Shown: positions 9,859 through 20,329, counted from the stretch's first letter. The stretch: DNA of 64,000 bases from Aureimonas psammosilenae (GCF_009176975.1 NZ_WEZG01000013.1:78579-142578), one strand, 5' to 3'. Numbers and translations: made by a program. Notes: a model not told the origin generated them from the letters alone.

Positions 9859-11219
9859 TGGCATCGGACATCCTCATCGTCGACGACGAAGCCGACATTC
9901 GCGAGCTGGTGGCCGGCATTCTGGAGGACGAAGGCCACGAGACACGGATCGCCGGAAATTCCGATGCGGCCTTGCAGTCGATCGCCGACCGCGTGCCTCG
10001 GCTGGTCTTCCTGGACATCTGGCTGCAGGGAAGCCGGCTCGACGGTCTGGATCTTCTGGAAGCCATCAAGACGCAGCATCCTGAAGTGCCGGTGGTGATG
10101 ATCTCGGGCCACGGCAATATCGAGACCGCCGTTTCCGCTATCCGGCGCGGGGCTTATGATTATATCGAGAAGCCGTTCAAGGCCGACCGTCTGGTGCTGG
10201 TCGCCGAGCGTGCCTTGGAAACGTCCAAGCTGAAGCGCGAGGTCTCAGACTTGCGCCGTCGTTCATCCGACTTTTCGGAACTGATCGGCCGCTCGCATCT
10301 GATGAACCAACTGCGCTCCAACATCGAGCGCGTCGCGCCGACCAACAGCCGCGTCATGATTCTGGGGCCCTCGGGATCGGGCAAGGAGATGGTGGCGCGC
10401 GCCCTTCATGCCGGTTCGTCCCGCGCGAAGGGTCCTTTCGTGGCGCTGAACGCCGCTGCCATCACGCCAGAGCGCATGGAAGTGGAGCTGTTCGGCACCG
10501 AAACGCCGCCGGGCGTCGAGCGCAAGGTCGGCGCCTTCGAGGAAGCGCATGGCGGCGTTCTGTTTCTGGACGAGATCGGCGACATGCCGAGGGAAACGCA
10601 GAACAAGATCCTGCGCGTTCTGACCGACCAGACCTTCGAGCGCGTCGGCGGCGCCAAGAAGGTGAAGGTGGATGTGCGCATCATCTCCTCCACCTCGCAC
10701 AATCTCGAGTCCATGATCGCCGAAGGGAACTTTCGGGAGGATCTTTATCACCGCCTGTCCGTGGTGCCGATCATCGTGCCGCCCTTGGCCGAGCGGCGCG
10801 CCGACATTCCGCTGCTGATCGAGGCGTTCATGAAGCAGATCGGCGACCAGACCGGTATCCGGCCGAAGGACATCAGCTCCGAAGCGATGGCCGTTCTGCA
10901 GGCGAGCGACTGGCCCGGCAACATCCGGCAACTTCGCAACAATGTCGAACGCCTGATGATCCTGTCGCGCGACGACGACGGCGCGGCGATCTCGGTGGAT
11001 ATGTTGCCGAGCGAAGTTGGCGAAATGCTGCCGCGCACCCCATCTCAGGCGGACGGGCGCATTCTCGCCCTGCCGCTTCGCGACGCGCGCGAAGTGTTCG
11101 AAAAGGAATATCTGGTCGCGCAGATCAACCGCTTCGGCGGCAACATATCCCGCACCGCCGAGTTCGTCGGCATGGAGCGTTCCGCTCTCCACCGGAAGCT
11201 CAAGTCGCTCGGCATCTGA
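9858..11219 (+). CDS. ntrX: Nitrogen regulation response regulator NtrX
   Basis: NtrX has a receiver domain with Asp at about 53 (FLDIWLQGS), an AAA+ domain with Walker A GPSGSGKE, and a C-terminal Fis HTH. The sigma-54 contact motif GAFTGA is replaced by VGAFEEA. That is typical of alphaproteobacterial NtrX and suggests it does not activate sigma-54 in the classical way. The gene is coupled to ntrY and precedes hfq. Confidence 0.94.
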   Translation: MASDILIVDDEADIRELVAGILEDEGHETRIAGNSDAALQSIADRVPRLVFLDIWLQGSRLDGLDLLEAIKTQHPEVPVVMISGHGNIETAVSAIRRGAYDYIEKPFKADRLVLVAERALETSKLKREVSDLRRRSSDFSELIGRSHLMNQLRSNIERVAPTNSRVMILGPSGSGKEMVARALHAGSSRAKGPFVALNAAAITPERMEVELFGTETPPGVERKVGAFEEAHGGVLFLDEIGDMPRETQNKILRVLTDQTFERVGGAKKVKVDVRIISSTSHNLESMIAEGNFREDLYHRLSVVPIIVPPLAERRADIPLLIEAFMKQIGDQTGIRPKDISSEAMAVLQASDWPGNIRQLRNNVERLMILSRDDDGAAISVDMLPSEVGEMLPRTPSQADGRILALPLRDAREVFEKEYLVAQINRFGGNISRTAEFVGMERSALHRKLKSLGI

Positions 11220-11322
11220 GGGTGGTTGCGCCGCATTGCGGCTCGGTGCTACGCAGCAAAACCAAAACATGCGAGAGCCCCGCGCCGAGTGGGGATTCGC
11301 CAACAATAATGACGGACGCCAG

Positions 11323-11556
11323 ATGGCCGAACGCCCGCAGAGCCTCCAGGACCAGTTCCTCAATACCGTCCGCAAGCAGAAGATTTCGCTCACGATATTT
11401 CTCGTCAACGGCGTCAAGCTCACCGGCGTCGTGACGTCCTTCGACAATTTCTGCGTGCTTCTGCGCCGCGACGGGCATTCGCAGCTCGTCTACAAGCACG
11501 CGATTTCCACCATCATGCCGTCGCAGCCCGTGCATATGTACGAGCCCGAGGAATAA
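11323..11556 (+). CDS. hfq: RNA chaperone Hfq
   Basis: Hfq forms a hexameric Sm ring that pairs small RNAs with mRNAs. The 77-residue sequence shows Sm1 (the [19 protein letters not shown] strand set) and Sm2 with YKHAIST. The start at 11323 ([10 protein letters not shown]) matches alphaproteobacterial Hfq; a longer frame from upstream has no family support. It stands between ntrX and hflX, the usual order. Confidence 0.97.
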   Translation: MAERPQSLQDQFLNTVRKQKISLTIFLVNGVKLTGVVTSFDNFCVLLRRDGHSQLVYKHAISTIMPSQPVHMYEPEE

Positions 11557-11567
11557 GGTCACAGCAT

Positions 11568-12956
11568 TTGGCAGAACACGAGGACCGGCGTCCGAGGCAG
11601 CCGATCGAGCACAAGTCCGTGGCGACGAGGGCAGGGGTCGTGGTCCCGGTCCTGCGCCAGTGGCCGGCACCCGACGAAGCCGCCGACACCGTGCCGCGTG
11701 CCGATGAAAGCCGTCTTGAAGAAGCCGTCGGCCTCGCCGCCGCCATCGATCTCGACATCGTTTCCGCGACGATCGTTTCGGTTTCGAAACCGCGGCCGGC
11801 GACGCTAATCGGCGCTGGCAAGGTCGAGGAACTGAAGGGCATCGTCGCGGCCGAGGAGATCGGTCTGGTGATCTTCGATCATCCGCTGACGCCTGTGCAA
11901 CAGCGCAATCTGGAAAAGGAACTGGGCGCCAAGGTCCTCGACCGGACAGGCCTCATCCTTGAAATCTTCGGTCGCCGCGCCCGCACCAAGGAAGGCCGCC
12001 TCCAGGTCGAGCTTGCCCATCTGAACTATCAGAAGGGTCGGTTGGTGCGAAGCTGGACCCACCTCGAGCGCCAGCGCGGTGGCGCGGGGTTCCTGGGCGG
12101 TCCCGGCGAAACGCAGATCGAATCCGACCGGCGCCAGCTTCAGGAGAAGATCGGACGGCTGGAGCGCGAGCTTGAAGCTGTTCGTCGCACGCGCAGCCTG
12201 CATCGCTCCAAGCGCAAGAAAGCGCCGCATCCGGTGGTCGCGCTCGTCGGCTACACCAATGCGGGCAAGTCGACGCTCTTCAACGCCATCACCGGTGCCG
12301 AAGTGCTGGCGAAGGATCTCCTTTTCGCGACGCTCGACCCGACGCTTCGCCGGATCACGCTGCCGCACGGAACAGAAGTCATCCTGTCCGATACGGTGGG
12401 CTTCATCTCGGACCTGCCGACGCATCTCGTCGCGGCGTTCCGCGCGACGCTCGAAGAGGTCATCGAAGCGGAACTCGTGCTCCATGTGCGCGACATGGCG
12501 AACCACGACGCGTCTGCGCAGGCGTCCGACGTGAACAAGATTCTCGCCGATCTCGAGATCGATACGGCGGACGCCGACCATGTTGTCGAGGTCTGGAACA
12601 AGGTGGATTTGCTGGACGAGGCCGCGCGCGCGCAGATCGCCACGGCGGCGGAAAGCGGCAGCCATGGCCTGAAGGTTCATCTCGTGTCCGCCGTTACCGG
12701 CGAAGGGATCGAGGCGCTTCTCGCCGACATCGAAACGCGCGTTGCCGGCTCGGTCAGCGATGTCGCGCTCGACATTCCGCCCGACAGTCTGCCGATCCTG
12801 CCGTGGATCTACGAGAACGCTTCGGTGCATGAGCGCACCGACCGCGAGGATGGCAGCGTTCTCGTGAATGCAGGCATGACCACGCAGGCCCGCGCCGAGC
12901 TTCGCCGGTTAAGCAGCCGTTATCCGGATGTGCGGGTGGTCTCGACCGCCGGCTGA
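11568..12956 (+). CDS. hflX: Ribosome-associated GTPase HflX
   Basis: HflX binds and splits ribosomes. It has the N-terminal glycine-rich domain (GGPGETQIESDRR), then a G domain with P-loop GYTNAGKST, switch motif DTVGFI and NKVD. The start codon is TTG at 11568 with AAGGT about 9 bases upstream, 11 bases after hfq. Its last 37 bases overlap the convergent mazG gene. Confidence 0.93.
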   Translation: MAEHEDRRPRQPIEHKSVATRAGVVVPVLRQWPAPDEAADTVPRADESRLEEAVGLAAAIDLDIVSATIVSVSKPRPATLIGAGKVEELKGIVAAEEIGLVIFDHPLTPVQQRNLEKELGAKVLDRTGLILEIFGRRARTKEGRLQVELAHLNYQKGRLVRSWTHLERQRGGAGFLGGPGETQIESDRRQLQEKIGRLERELEAVRRTRSLHRSKRKKAPHPVVALVGYTNAGKSTLFNAITGAEVLAKDLLFATLDPTLRRITLPHGTEVILSDTVGFISDLPTHLVAAFRATLEEVIEAELVLHVRDMANHDASAQASDVNKILADLEIDTADADHVVEVWNKVDLLDEAARAQIATAAESGSHGLKVHLVSAVTGEGIEALLADIETRVAGSVSDVALDIPPDSLPILPWIYENASVHERTDREDGSVLVNAGMTTQARAELRRLSSRYPDVRVVSTAG

Positions 12957-13831
12957 GCTGTTTTGGATCGATGGCTCTTCGCGTCGATCCATAGTGCTTC
13001 CATCTCGGCAAGCGAGGCCTCGTCGAGGCTTCGCCCACGCCGAGCCAGCGTTTCCTCGATATAGCCGAAGCGGTCGCGAAATTTAACGACGCAGCCGCGC
13101 AGCGCTTTCTCCGGGTCGAGCTTGTAGAACCGACCGAGATTGACGAGGCTGAAGAGGATGTCACCGAACTCCTTTTCCATCTCGTCGCGGTCGCCCTCGG
13201 CGAAAGCCGCGTCGAACTCCTCGAATTCCTCTTCGATCTTCTCGCGAATGGGTTCGGCGGCATCCCAGTCGAAACCGACCTTCGCCGCTTTTTCCTGAAC
13301 CTTCAGCGCCAGCATGAGCGCCGGGAAGTTCGGCGGGATCGCGTCCAGAAGCTGTCTCGGCCGCTCCGCAGCGTTGCCCGACCATGGATCGTCGCATTCC
13401 GTTGAGGGATCGACGCGCGCGGCGAGATCGCTGCGCCGTGCAGCTTTTTCCGCGCGCTCTTCGGCCTTGATGCGCTCCCATTGGCCCTTGGCCGAACCAG
13501 CGCTGCGGGCAACCGCATCGCCGAACACATGCGGATGCCGGCGAACCATCTTGCGGGTGATGCCTTCGACCACATCCTCGAAGGTGAAGAGCCCGCGCTC
13601 GGCGGCGAGCTGCGAGTGATAAACGACCTGGAGAAGCAGGTCGCCGAGTTCCTCGCGCAGATCCTCCGCGTCATGTCGCTCGATCGCGTCGGCGACTTCG
13701 TAGGCTTCTTCCAGCGTGTAGGGCACGATCGTCTCGAAGCTTTGCTCGACGTCCCAAGAGCATCCGGTCTTGGGATCGCGTAGCGCCGCCATGATGTCGA
13801 CCAAGCGTCGGATATCGCGAGACGGCTGCAT
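12920..13831 (-). CDS. mazG: Nucleoside triphosphate pyrophosphohydrolase MazG
   Basis: MazG hydrolyses NTPs and dNTPs to monophosphates and pyrophosphate, cleaning nucleotide pools. Two MazG domains are visible with EExxD-type metal sites: LREELGDLLLQ in the first (about 65-75) and EKEFGDILFSL in the second (about 225-235). The 303-residue length is slightly longer than the E. coli enzyme. It converges with hflX and overlaps its 3' end. Confidence 0.93.
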   Translation of the reverse strand: MQPSRDIRRLVDIMAALRDPKTGCSWDVEQSFETIVPYTLEEAYEVADAIERHDAEDLREELGDLLLQVVYHSQLAAERGLFTFEDVVEGITRKMVRRHPHVFGDAVARSAGSAKGQWERIKAEERAEKAARRSDLAARVDPSTECDDPWSGNAAERPRQLLDAIPPNFPALMLALKVQEKAAKVGFDWDAAEPIREKIEEEFEEFDAAFAEGDRDEMEKEFGDILFSLVNLGRFYKLDPEKALRGCVVKFRDRFGYIEETLARRGRSLDEASLAEMEALWIDAKSHRSKTAQPAVETTRTSG

Positions 13832-14166
13832 GGGAAACTCCGGGATTCATTTGAAGGCGCAAAGCGCGGTCGCAAGGTCTCAATGGGCAGGGGGGACCAA
13901 AGCCTCGATAGCCTCAGCCGTCAACGGCGTCGATAGGCTATATCAAAAGTTGCATAAGATAGATTATGGAACATTTGATACTGGGCTGAATGGAATGGGA
14001 TGCGGTTGGTCGTGCCGGGTCAGCATCGCCCTGTCCCGTCGATCCCGACGGCCCAGAGCCACTTTCGTTCGATCAAGCGTCGACCTCTACGGCACCGACC
14101 AACATGATCGCCGATCCTGCGACGGTGAGAATAAAGAAGTTCTATCCGCCGAGCCGAAGCCGGCGT
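13832..14166. other. Intergenic gap between mazG and the MBL hydrolase gene
   Basis: This 335-base stretch lies upstream of mazG and downstream of the minus-strand hydrolase. It includes an AT-richer patch near 13930-13990, which could hold the mazG promoter. I see no convincing small gene, RNA or repeat. Confidence 0.5.
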
Positions 14167-14976
14167 TCAGTCCACTGGAAATTCGAGAACCATGCCGTCA
14201 TAGGCCGGTCGAATATGGTCCGGCAGTTCGGTGGCGAGCGTCTCGTAGTCGAGCGGCGTATGCATGTGCGTGAACGTCGCGCTGCGCGCGCCGAGGCGCG
14301 AAATCCAGCCAAGCGCCTGATCCACCGACAAATGGCTTGGATGCGGCGTGTATTGAAGCGCATCGATGACCACGTGGCCGACGCCTTCAAGCGCCGCGAC
14401 GGAAGCCGGCGGAAAATCGCTGACGTCGCTGCAATAGGCCAAGGGCCCGAACCGGAAGCCGAGCGAATGAATGCGCCCATGTTCCTGGCGAACCGGCAGG
14501 ATATCGAGCACGCCCCCGCCGCCCGCGATCTGGAACGGCGTGCCGGCTTCGATCGCCACGCGCCGCACGATAGGATCGTAGGCGCTGCCGGGTGCGCGTT
14601 CGAAACAATAGCGGAAACCTTCGAACAACCGCTCATAGGTCGCATCGTCGGCATGGACCGGGATCACCCGTCGCAGATCCAGCGCGAAGCCGCGAAGGTC
14701 GTCGATCCCATGGGTGTGGTCGGCGTGCGGGTGCGTCACCAGAACGGCGTCGAGATGCTGGATGCCGCTGCCGATGATCTGCTCGCGAAGGTCCGGCCCG
14801 CAATCGATCAGGACGTTGGTTTCGCCCGTTGGCGTGATGCGCTGAACCAGCGCCGAGGCGCGAAGTCGGCGGTTACGCGGATTGCTCGGATCGCAAGCGC
14901 CCCAGTCGCCCGTGATGCGCGGCGTTCCCGGCGACGAACCGCATCCGAGGATCGTGAGGCGTAAGAGCCCGCTCAA
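14167..14976 (-). CDS. MBL-fold metal-dependent hydrolase (PhnP-like)
   Basis: The 269-residue protein is a metallo-beta-lactamase-fold hydrolase. The metal motif HxHxDH is seen in THPHADHTHGIDD and further ligands in YCSDVSDF and THMHTPL. The layout resembles PhnP cyclic-phosphate phosphodiesterases, and such genes often follow tatD in Rhizobiales. The TTG start at 14976 overlaps the tatD stop as TTGA, and the reading starts LSGLLRLTILGCGSS, as in the family. The substrate is unknown. Confidence 0.88.
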   Translation of the reverse strand: MSGLLRLTILGCGSSPGTPRITGDWGACDPSNPRNRRLRASALVQRITPTGETNVLIDCGPDLREQIIGSGIQHLDAVLVTHPHADHTHGIDDLRGFALDLRRVIPVHADDATYERLFEGFRYCFERAPGSAYDPIVRRVAIEAGTPFQIAGGGGVLDILPVRQEHGRIHSLGFRFGPLAYCSDVSDFPPASVAALEGVGHVVIDALQYTPHPSHLSVDQALGWISRLGARSATFTHMHTPLDYETLATELPDHIRPAYDGMVLEFPVD

Positions 14977-15785
14977 GACGAAACCGATGTCGCCCGAGGG
15001 TCCGGCACCTTGGAAAAGAGCCGGAAGAAATTGTCCGACGTCTGCTGCGCCAGTGCGTCCAGCGTGATGCCCTTCACCTCGGCAAGCGCGGTCGCGGTGT
15101 CGCGAACGAAGGCCGGCTCGTTGCGTCGGCCGCGGTTCGGTGGCGGCGCGAGATACGGCGCATCCGTTTCCACCAAAAGCCTGTCGTTCGGGATGTCGGC
15201 GGCGATGGCGCGAAGCTCTTCCGAGCGCTTGAAGGCCAGAATGCCCGAGAACGAGACATAGCCGCCAAGAGCCAAACCATGCTCGGCGAGCCGGCGGCCA
15301 GCCGAAAAGCAGTGCAGGACGAAGCCGAACGCGCCTTGTGCGGTCTCGTCCTCCAGAATGCGCCTCATGTCGTCGTCGCAGTCGCGCGAATGGATCACGA
15401 GCGGCAATCCGGTCTCGCGCGCGGCAGCGATCTGGCGGCGGAACACGCGCTCCTGCACGGCGGGCGGTGCGCCCTCGTGGAAGTAGTCGAGACCCGCCTC
15501 GCCGATCGCCACGACGTTCGGCTCGCGGCTCCAACGAACATAGTCCCTGGTGCCGAGATCCGGCTCCTCGCCAGCGCTCAGCGGATGGGTTCCGACCGAT
15601 GCATAGACGCTCGGGTAGCGGTTCGTCAGTTCCAGAAGGCGCGCCATTTTCGAAACCCGCGTCGAGATCGTCACCATCAGGCGGATATCGGCCTGATGGG
15701 CGCGCTCGATCAGCGCGTCCCGGTCTTCGTCGAAATCGGCGAAGTCCAGGTGGCAATGGCTGTCGACAAGGAAGGTGCCGGCCAT
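14973..15785 (-). CDS. tatD: TatD-family deoxyribonuclease
   Basis: TatD proteins are metal-dependent DNases of the amidohydrolase fold. Seen are DSHCHLDF, GEAGLDYF, VIHSRDC, LHCFSAG and ETDAPYLAPPP, covering all usual metal ligands. The 270 residues match the family. Its start overlaps the metG stop (TGATG), and its end overlaps the hydrolase start, so metG-tatD-MBL are a coupled operon. Confidence 0.94.
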   Translation of the reverse strand: MAGTFLVDSHCHLDFADFDEDRDALIERAHQADIRLMVTISTRVSKMARLLELTNRYPSVYASVGTHPLSAGEEPDLGTRDYVRWSREPNVVAIGEAGLDYFHEGAPPAVQERVFRRQIAAARETGLPLVIHSRDCDDDMRRILEDETAQGAFGFVLHCFSAGRRLAEHGLALGGYVSFSGILAFKRSEELRAIAADIPNDRLLVETDAPYLAPPPNRGRRNEPAFVRDTATALAEVKGITLDALAQQTSDNFFRLFSKVPDPRATSVSS

Positions 15786-17326
15786 CAGGCGGCGTCCGGT
15801 TCCACGTAGCGCGGGAAGATCGCCGTCGGTGCCGGCATCGCGGTGCCCGGCGTCAGGCGAACGTCCGGCGTCAGCTCGGTGAAGCTGCGCGCGTCCGCCG
15901 CGACGCCCAGAATGTCGAGAAGCTTCGCGGTGCTTTCCGGCATCACCGGCTGCAGAAGGATCGCGACGCGCCGCAGCACTTCGGCCGTGACGAACAGAAC
16001 CGTCGCCATGCGCGCGGGATCGTTCTTGCGCAGAGCCCAAGGCTCCTGGGCCGCGAAATAACGGTTGGCTTCCGCGACCACCGCGAAGATCGGCGCGAGC
16101 ATCGCATGCAATTCCTGCCGGTCCACCGCCTCGCGTGCCGACAGGAGAAGACCCCCGCTCGCCGACAGGATCGCCTCGTCCGCCGGCGAGAACTCGCCGG
16201 GCGTCGGAACCTTGCCGTCGCAATGCTTGGCGATCATCGACAAGGAGCGTTGCGCCAGGTTGCCGAGATCGTTGGCGAGTTCCGAATTCGTCCGATTGAC
16301 GATGGCCTCGTGCGAGTAGTTGCCGTCCTGGCCGAAGGGCACTTCGCGAAGCGCGAAGAAACGGAATTGATCGAGGCCGTAAGTGGCGACCAGCGAGAAC
16401 GGATCGACCACGTTTCCGACCGACTTCGACATCTTCTCCCCCTTGTTGAAGAAGAAGCCGTGCGCGAAGACGCGGCGCGGCAGCGGCAGCCCCGCCGACA
16501 TCAGGAAGGCCGGCCAGTAGACTGCGTGGAAACGCACGATGTCCTTGCCGATGACATGGAGATCCGCCGGCCAGAAGTCTCGGCGCTCGCCGCCTTCGAG
16601 ATAGCCGGTCGCGGTCAGATAGTTCGTGAGGGCATCCACCCAGACATACATCACATGCTTCTCGTCGCCGGGCACCGGAATGCCCCAGTCGAAGGTCGTG
16701 CGCGAAACGGAAAGGTCGCGCAGGCCCTGGCGCACGAAGGACATCACCTCGTTGCGACGCTCGTTCGGCCCGACGAAATCCGGATCGGCCTCGTAATGCG
16801 CGAGAAGCCGCTCGCCGAAGGCCGACAAGCGGAAGAAGTGGCTTTCCTCCTCCACCCAGGTCACGGGCGTTCCCTGCGGGCCGTAGCGCACGCCGTCGGC
16901 GCGCTCGTGCGTCTCGTCTTCCGCGTAGAAGGCTTCGTCGCGCACGGAATACCAACCGGAATAGGCATCTTTGTAGATGTCGCCGGCATCGGCCATGCGC
17001 TGCCAGATCTCCTGGCAGGCGCGCTTGTGGCGCTCTTCCGTGGTGCGGATGAAGTCGTCGTTCGAAGCGCCCATCGCCTCGGTCATGCGCTTGAACTCGG
17101 CGGCGTTGCGATCCGCCAGAGCCTTGACCTCGATCCCTTCGTTCCGCGCGGTTTGCAGCATCTTCATGCCGTGTTCGTCGGTGCCCGTCAGGAACATCAC
17201 GTCGTAGCCGTCGAGCCGCTTGAAGCGGGCGATCGCATCCGTCGCGATGAGTTCATAGGCGTGGCCGATATGCGGCCGCCCGTTCGGATAGGAAATTGCG
17301 GTGGTCAGATAAAAGCGTTCGGCCAT
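15785..17326 (-). CDS. metG: Methionyl-tRNA synthetase
   Basis: This class I synthetase charges tRNA-Met. The HIGH motif appears as PHIGHAYEL near residue 20 and KMSKS as [10 protein letters not shown] near residue 295. At 513 residues it lacks the C-terminal tRNA-binding EMAP-like domain, which is usual in Alphaproteobacteria. It is coupled to tatD; 60 bases separate it from holB upstream. Confidence 0.95.
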   Translation of the reverse strand: MAERFYLTTAISYPNGRPHIGHAYELIATDAIARFKRLDGYDVMFLTGTDEHGMKMLQTARNEGIEVKALADRNAAEFKRMTEAMGASNDDFIRTTEERHKRACQEIWQRMADAGDIYKDAYSGWYSVRDEAFYAEDETHERADGVRYGPQGTPVTWVEEESHFFRLSAFGERLLAHYEADPDFVGPNERRNEVMSFVRQGLRDLSVSRTTFDWGIPVPGDEKHVMYVWVDALTNYLTATGYLEGGERRDFWPADLHVIGKDIVRFHAVYWPAFLMSAGLPLPRRVFAHGFFFNKGEKMSKSVGNVVDPFSLVATYGLDQFRFFALREVPFGQDGNYSHEAIVNRTNSELANDLGNLAQRSLSMIAKHCDGKVPTPGEFSPADEAILSASGGLLLSAREAVDRQELHAMLAPIFAVVAEANRYFAAQEPWALRKNDPARMATVLFVTAEVLRRVAILLQPVMPESTAKLLDILGVAADARSFTELTPDVRLTPGTAMPAPTAIFPRYVEPDAA

Positions 17327-17386
17327 CGGGCTCGTCGATCGGAGATCATATGTCGTTCTGCCCTATAGGCGATCGGTCCGCCGGTC

Positions 17387-18406
17387 TCAATTGGCAGCGG
17401 TGGGCTTCAACGCGGTAAAGCGACGTTGGAGATGGGTGATCAGCATCTGCTTTCGGTCGAGATTGAAGGCGAGTCCTTCGCGAAAGCGCAGCGTTTCCTC
17501 CTCGTAGAGCTTGGCGCATTGTCGGGCGAGGTCCCCTCGCCCTCGGTTCGCGGCCTCTTCGGCGGTCTTGGCCAGCTTGGCGAACAAGGTCGCGACCGTC
17601 AGGTCGAAGGCGGTCTCGCGCCCGCGTTGCGTCACTTCCTCCGCGAGCGCCTGGATGCCGTGCCATTCGGGCTGCGGGGCCGAAAGCAGCGCGTCGATGC
17701 GCGTTTCGATTTCCAGCCCACCGCTCGTCAGAAGCATGATCGCGCCGCGCACGCTGCCATCGGCGCGTTCGGCGGCAGAGCCGATGTCGGCTGCGGTCCC
17801 AGGCAGGCCGAGGCCCGCCAGAACGGCGCGCAGCGTGTCGAGCCCGAGCGGCTCGATACGCAGGACGCGGCAGCGGGAGCGGATGGTAGGGAGCAAGCGG
17901 CCCGGCAGGTGATTGACGATCAGAAACAGCGAACGCTCCGGCGGCTCTTCCAGCGTCTTCAGAAGAGCGTTCGCCGCATTGCGGTTCAGATCGTCGATCG
18001 GATCAACGATCAGGACGCGCCATTGTTCGTTGCCGGCCGTGGTTTGAAAGAACCGATTGAGCCGCCGGACCTCGTCGACGGTGATCTGCGTCTTGAACCC
18101 GCCCCGGTCGGCGGGCGGGCGGGTGATGTGCAGGAGATTGGGGTGAGACCCGCTGGCGACCTGCCGGGCCACCGTTGTTGCATCCGGTCCTTTCAGGAGG
18201 TGGCGCGCGAAGGCGAAGGCGAGGGTCGCCTTGCCGATGCCGCGCGGGCCCTGCAGCAGCCATGCATGATGCATCCGCCCGCTGCTTTCGGCCTGCCGCA
18301 ATTCCTCCAGGGCCGCTTCGTGGCCGGACACCGAGTCCGTTTCGGCGGGCGATGGAATGCCTTCCAGGGCGTCGTGCTCGGGCGCGGTGGTATCGATATC
18401 CGACAT
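17387..18406 (-). CDS. holB: DNA polymerase III subunit delta'
   Basis: The delta' subunit is part of the clamp loader. The AAA+ fold is shown by a modified P-loop (QGPRGIGKAT) and by NALLKTLEEPP, a clamp-loader signature. The start overlaps the tmk stop as TGATG, a conserved tmk-holB arrangement. The downstream metG-tatD pair is also a classical neighbour. Confidence 0.92.
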   Translation of the reverse strand: MSDIDTTAPEHDALEGIPSPAETDSVSGHEAALEELRQAESSGRMHHAWLLQGPRGIGKATLAFAFARHLLKGPDATTVARQVASGSHPNLLHITRPPADRGGFKTQITVDEVRRLNRFFQTTAGNEQWRVLIVDPIDDLNRNAANALLKTLEEPPERSLFLIVNHLPGRLLPTIRSRCRVLRIEPLGLDTLRAVLAGLGLPGTAADIGSAAERADGSVRGAIMLLTSGGLEIETRIDALLSAPQPEWHGIQALAEEVTQRGRETAFDLTVATLFAKLAKTAEEAANRGRGDLARQCAKLYEEETLRFREGLAFNLDRKQMLITHLQRRFTALKPTAAN

Positions 18407-19080
18407 CAGCGGCCCTCGCCGCCATCCGCACCGAGGCCGGTTTCGAGACGCCGGCTGTCGATCCGATCGAGAACCAGGAAGGCGATCTCGGACGCGACAT
18501 CGCCGACCGTCCTCGACCCATCCACGACGACGCAGCGGCGGGGCTCTTTTGCGGCGATGTCGAGGAAACGGGAACGCCGACGTTCGTGAACGTCAAGTGC
18601 CTCGCTTTCGAAGCGATCCGCGCCGGCATCGCCGCGCCTGCGCGCCGCGCGCTTCAGGCCTTCCGACGCTTGAACGTCGAGAACGACCGTCAAGTCCGGC
18701 ATCGTCTCGCCGACCGACACCCTTTCCAGTTCCTCCACCAGCCGAAGCTCGGCCGGGCCGACACCCTGGTAAACGCGGGTCGAGTCGATGAACCGATCGC
18801 AGATCACGACCGAGCCGCGCCGCAAGGCCGGCCTGATCACGCATTCGAGGTGATCGATCCGTGCTGCCGCGAAGAGAAGCGGTTCCAGATCGGGCGACAA
18901 CGCCCTCGCCTCGCCGGATAGAATGACGTGCCGCAGCGCCTCGGCTCCCACGGAGCCGCCCGGCTCGCGTGTTGTCACCACCGGGTGTCCGTCACGCCGA
19001 AGACGTTCGGCGAGAAGCTGGATCTGGGTCGACTTGCCGCTTCCCTCCCCGCCCTCGAATGTCATGAGGAAACCGTTCAC
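18406..19080 (-). CDS. tmk: Thymidylate kinase
   Basis: Tmk phosphorylates dTMP to dTDP. The P-loop FEGGEGSGKST lies at the N-terminus and the DR motif in VICDRFIDSTRVYQG. At 224 residues it is a typical length. It is coupled to holB and follows dac after 13 bases. Confidence 0.95.
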   Translation of the reverse strand: MNGFLMTFEGGEGSGKSTQIQLLAERLRRDGHPVVTTREPGGSVGAEALRHVILSGEARALSPDLEPLLFAAARIDHLECVIRPALRRGSVVICDRFIDSTRVYQGVGPAELRLVEELERVSVGETMPDLTVVLDVQASEGLKRAARRRGDAGADRFESEALDVHERRRSRFLDIAAKEPRRCVVVDGSRTVGDVASEIAFLVLDRIDSRRLETGLGADGGEGR

Positions 19081-19093
19081 GCTCGGCCCGGCA

Positions 19094-20329
19094 TCAAAGC
19101 GTCCTTATCCAACCGAAGGCGAGTTCCTGCGCGGCGTCGAGCGCACGGCCTGCGAACGTGCCCTGCTCCACTTTCGCCCCTGCGAGAACGTCGTAGGAAA
19201 CGCTGACCCGGTTGTCGATCAGGACTTCGAGACGGCCGAGTTTTTGTCCCGCTTCCACAGGGGCCGTCAACGGCCCCTCGTAGACGATCCGCGCGCTGGC
19301 GCTTTCCGCCTTGTTTTTCGGCACGAAGGCGACCACCGGCTCGTTCGTCACCAACGGAACGGAGGGCGCGAGGCCGCCGTAAACGGCGGCCTGACCGACC
19401 GTCTGGCCTTTCGCGAACAAATTTTCGCGGCGGAAGGCGTCGTTGGCCCAGGCGATCATCTTTCTCGCCTCTGCTTGCCGGTCGGCAATGGACGTCAAGC
19501 CGGCGAGAACGAGAAAGGTCTTGCGGCCGTTCTGCGCGGTGACCCCCACGATGGAGTAGCCGGACGCTTCCGTATAGCCCGTCCCCATGCCGGTTGCGCC
19601 AACCCCTTCCTGCAACAGGGGATTACGGTTGCGCTGGGTGATCTTGTTCCATTCGAACTGCGGTTCCGCATAGATCTCGTAGAGCTCGGGGTGAGCTTCC
19701 TCGATATGCCGGGCGAGCGCGACGAGATCGCGCGCGGTGACGCTTTGGCCATCGGCCGGCAAGCCGGTCGGATTGACGAAGGTCGATCCCTTCAGGCCGA
19801 GGGCCCGGGCCCGGTCGTTCATCAAGCCCGCGAAGGCCTGCTCCGATCCGGCCATTCCTTCCGCGATCACGATCGCCGCGTCGTTGGCGGCCTGGACGAT
19901 CGTTCCCCGGATCAGCGCGTCGAGCGGCACCTCGGACTTCAGCTTGGCGAACATGGTCGAGGTGCCGGACGGCGCGCCGCCAGTGCGCCAGGCATGGTCG
20001 CTCACGGGGAAGGTCCGGTCGAGCGGCAGTTTCTTGCCGTCCACGGCCTCGAAAACGACTTCCATCGTCATCAGCTTTGCAAGCGACGCCGGCCCGAACG
20101 CCCGATCGGCGTCCTTTTCGAACAGCACGGCGCCTGTCTCTCCGTCGACAACCAGCGCTTCCCGCGCCTTGGTTTGCTGCGGCGCCCAGGCATCGGCCGC
20201 TCGTGCCGGCGTGCCCGCGCCATACGTGGAAAGTGCGAGGCCTGCGAGGAGAGCACTGAGGATTGCGCGGCGATGCGAACGCTTCGCAGGGCGCGCACGA
20301 CGAGGAGATAATCGGGGAATGGACGTCAT
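19094..20329 (-). CDS. D-alanyl-D-alanine carboxypeptidase family protein (PBP5-like)
   Basis: The protein has an Arg-rich N-terminus, a signal-peptide-like stretch ending around ARAADA, and the peptidase S11 fold. The catalytic SxxK is intact as SLAKLM. The second motif reads QAAND where many relatives have S-x-N, and the usual KTG triad reads GTG (ATGMGTGYTEAS). The family trims the terminal D-Ala of peptidoglycan; the altered motifs leave activity uncertain. The start at 20329 gives a normal signal peptide. The gene precedes tmk as in other Rhizobiales. Confidence 0.85.
   Translation of the reverse strand: MTSIPRLSPRRARPAKRSHRRAILSALLAGLALSTYGAGTPARAADAWAPQQTKAREALVVDGETGAVLFEKDADRAFGPASLAKLMTMEVVFEAVDGKKLPLDRTFPVSDHAWRTGGAPSGTSTMFAKLKSEVPLDALIRGTIVQAANDAAIVIAEGMAGSEQAFAGLMNDRARALGLKGSTFVNPTGLPADGQSVTARDLVALARHIEEAHPELYEIYAEPQFEWNKITQRNRNPLLQEGVGATGMGTGYTEASGYSIVGVTAQNGRKTFLVLAGLTSIADRQAEARKMIAWANDAFRRENLFAKGQTVGQAAVYGGLAPSVPLVTNEPVVAFVPKNKAESASARIVYEGPLTAPVEAGQKLGRLEVLIDNRVSVSYDVLAGAKVEQGTFAGRALDAAQELAFGWIRTL

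Noticed and set aside
13990..14964. Long plus-strand open frame opposite the MBL hydrolase gene
   Set aside because: It is the shadow of the minus-strand hydrolase, which has full metal motifs and operon coupling; the plus frame has no family features.
15338..17368. Plus-strand frame of 676 codons opposite tatD and metG
   Set aside because: High GC content keeps antisense frames open. The minus strand encodes tatD and metG with all catalytic motifs.
18923..20311. Plus-strand frame opposite the carboxypeptidase gene
   Set aside because: It is the shadow of the signal-peptide-bearing S11 peptidase gene; no domain is seen.
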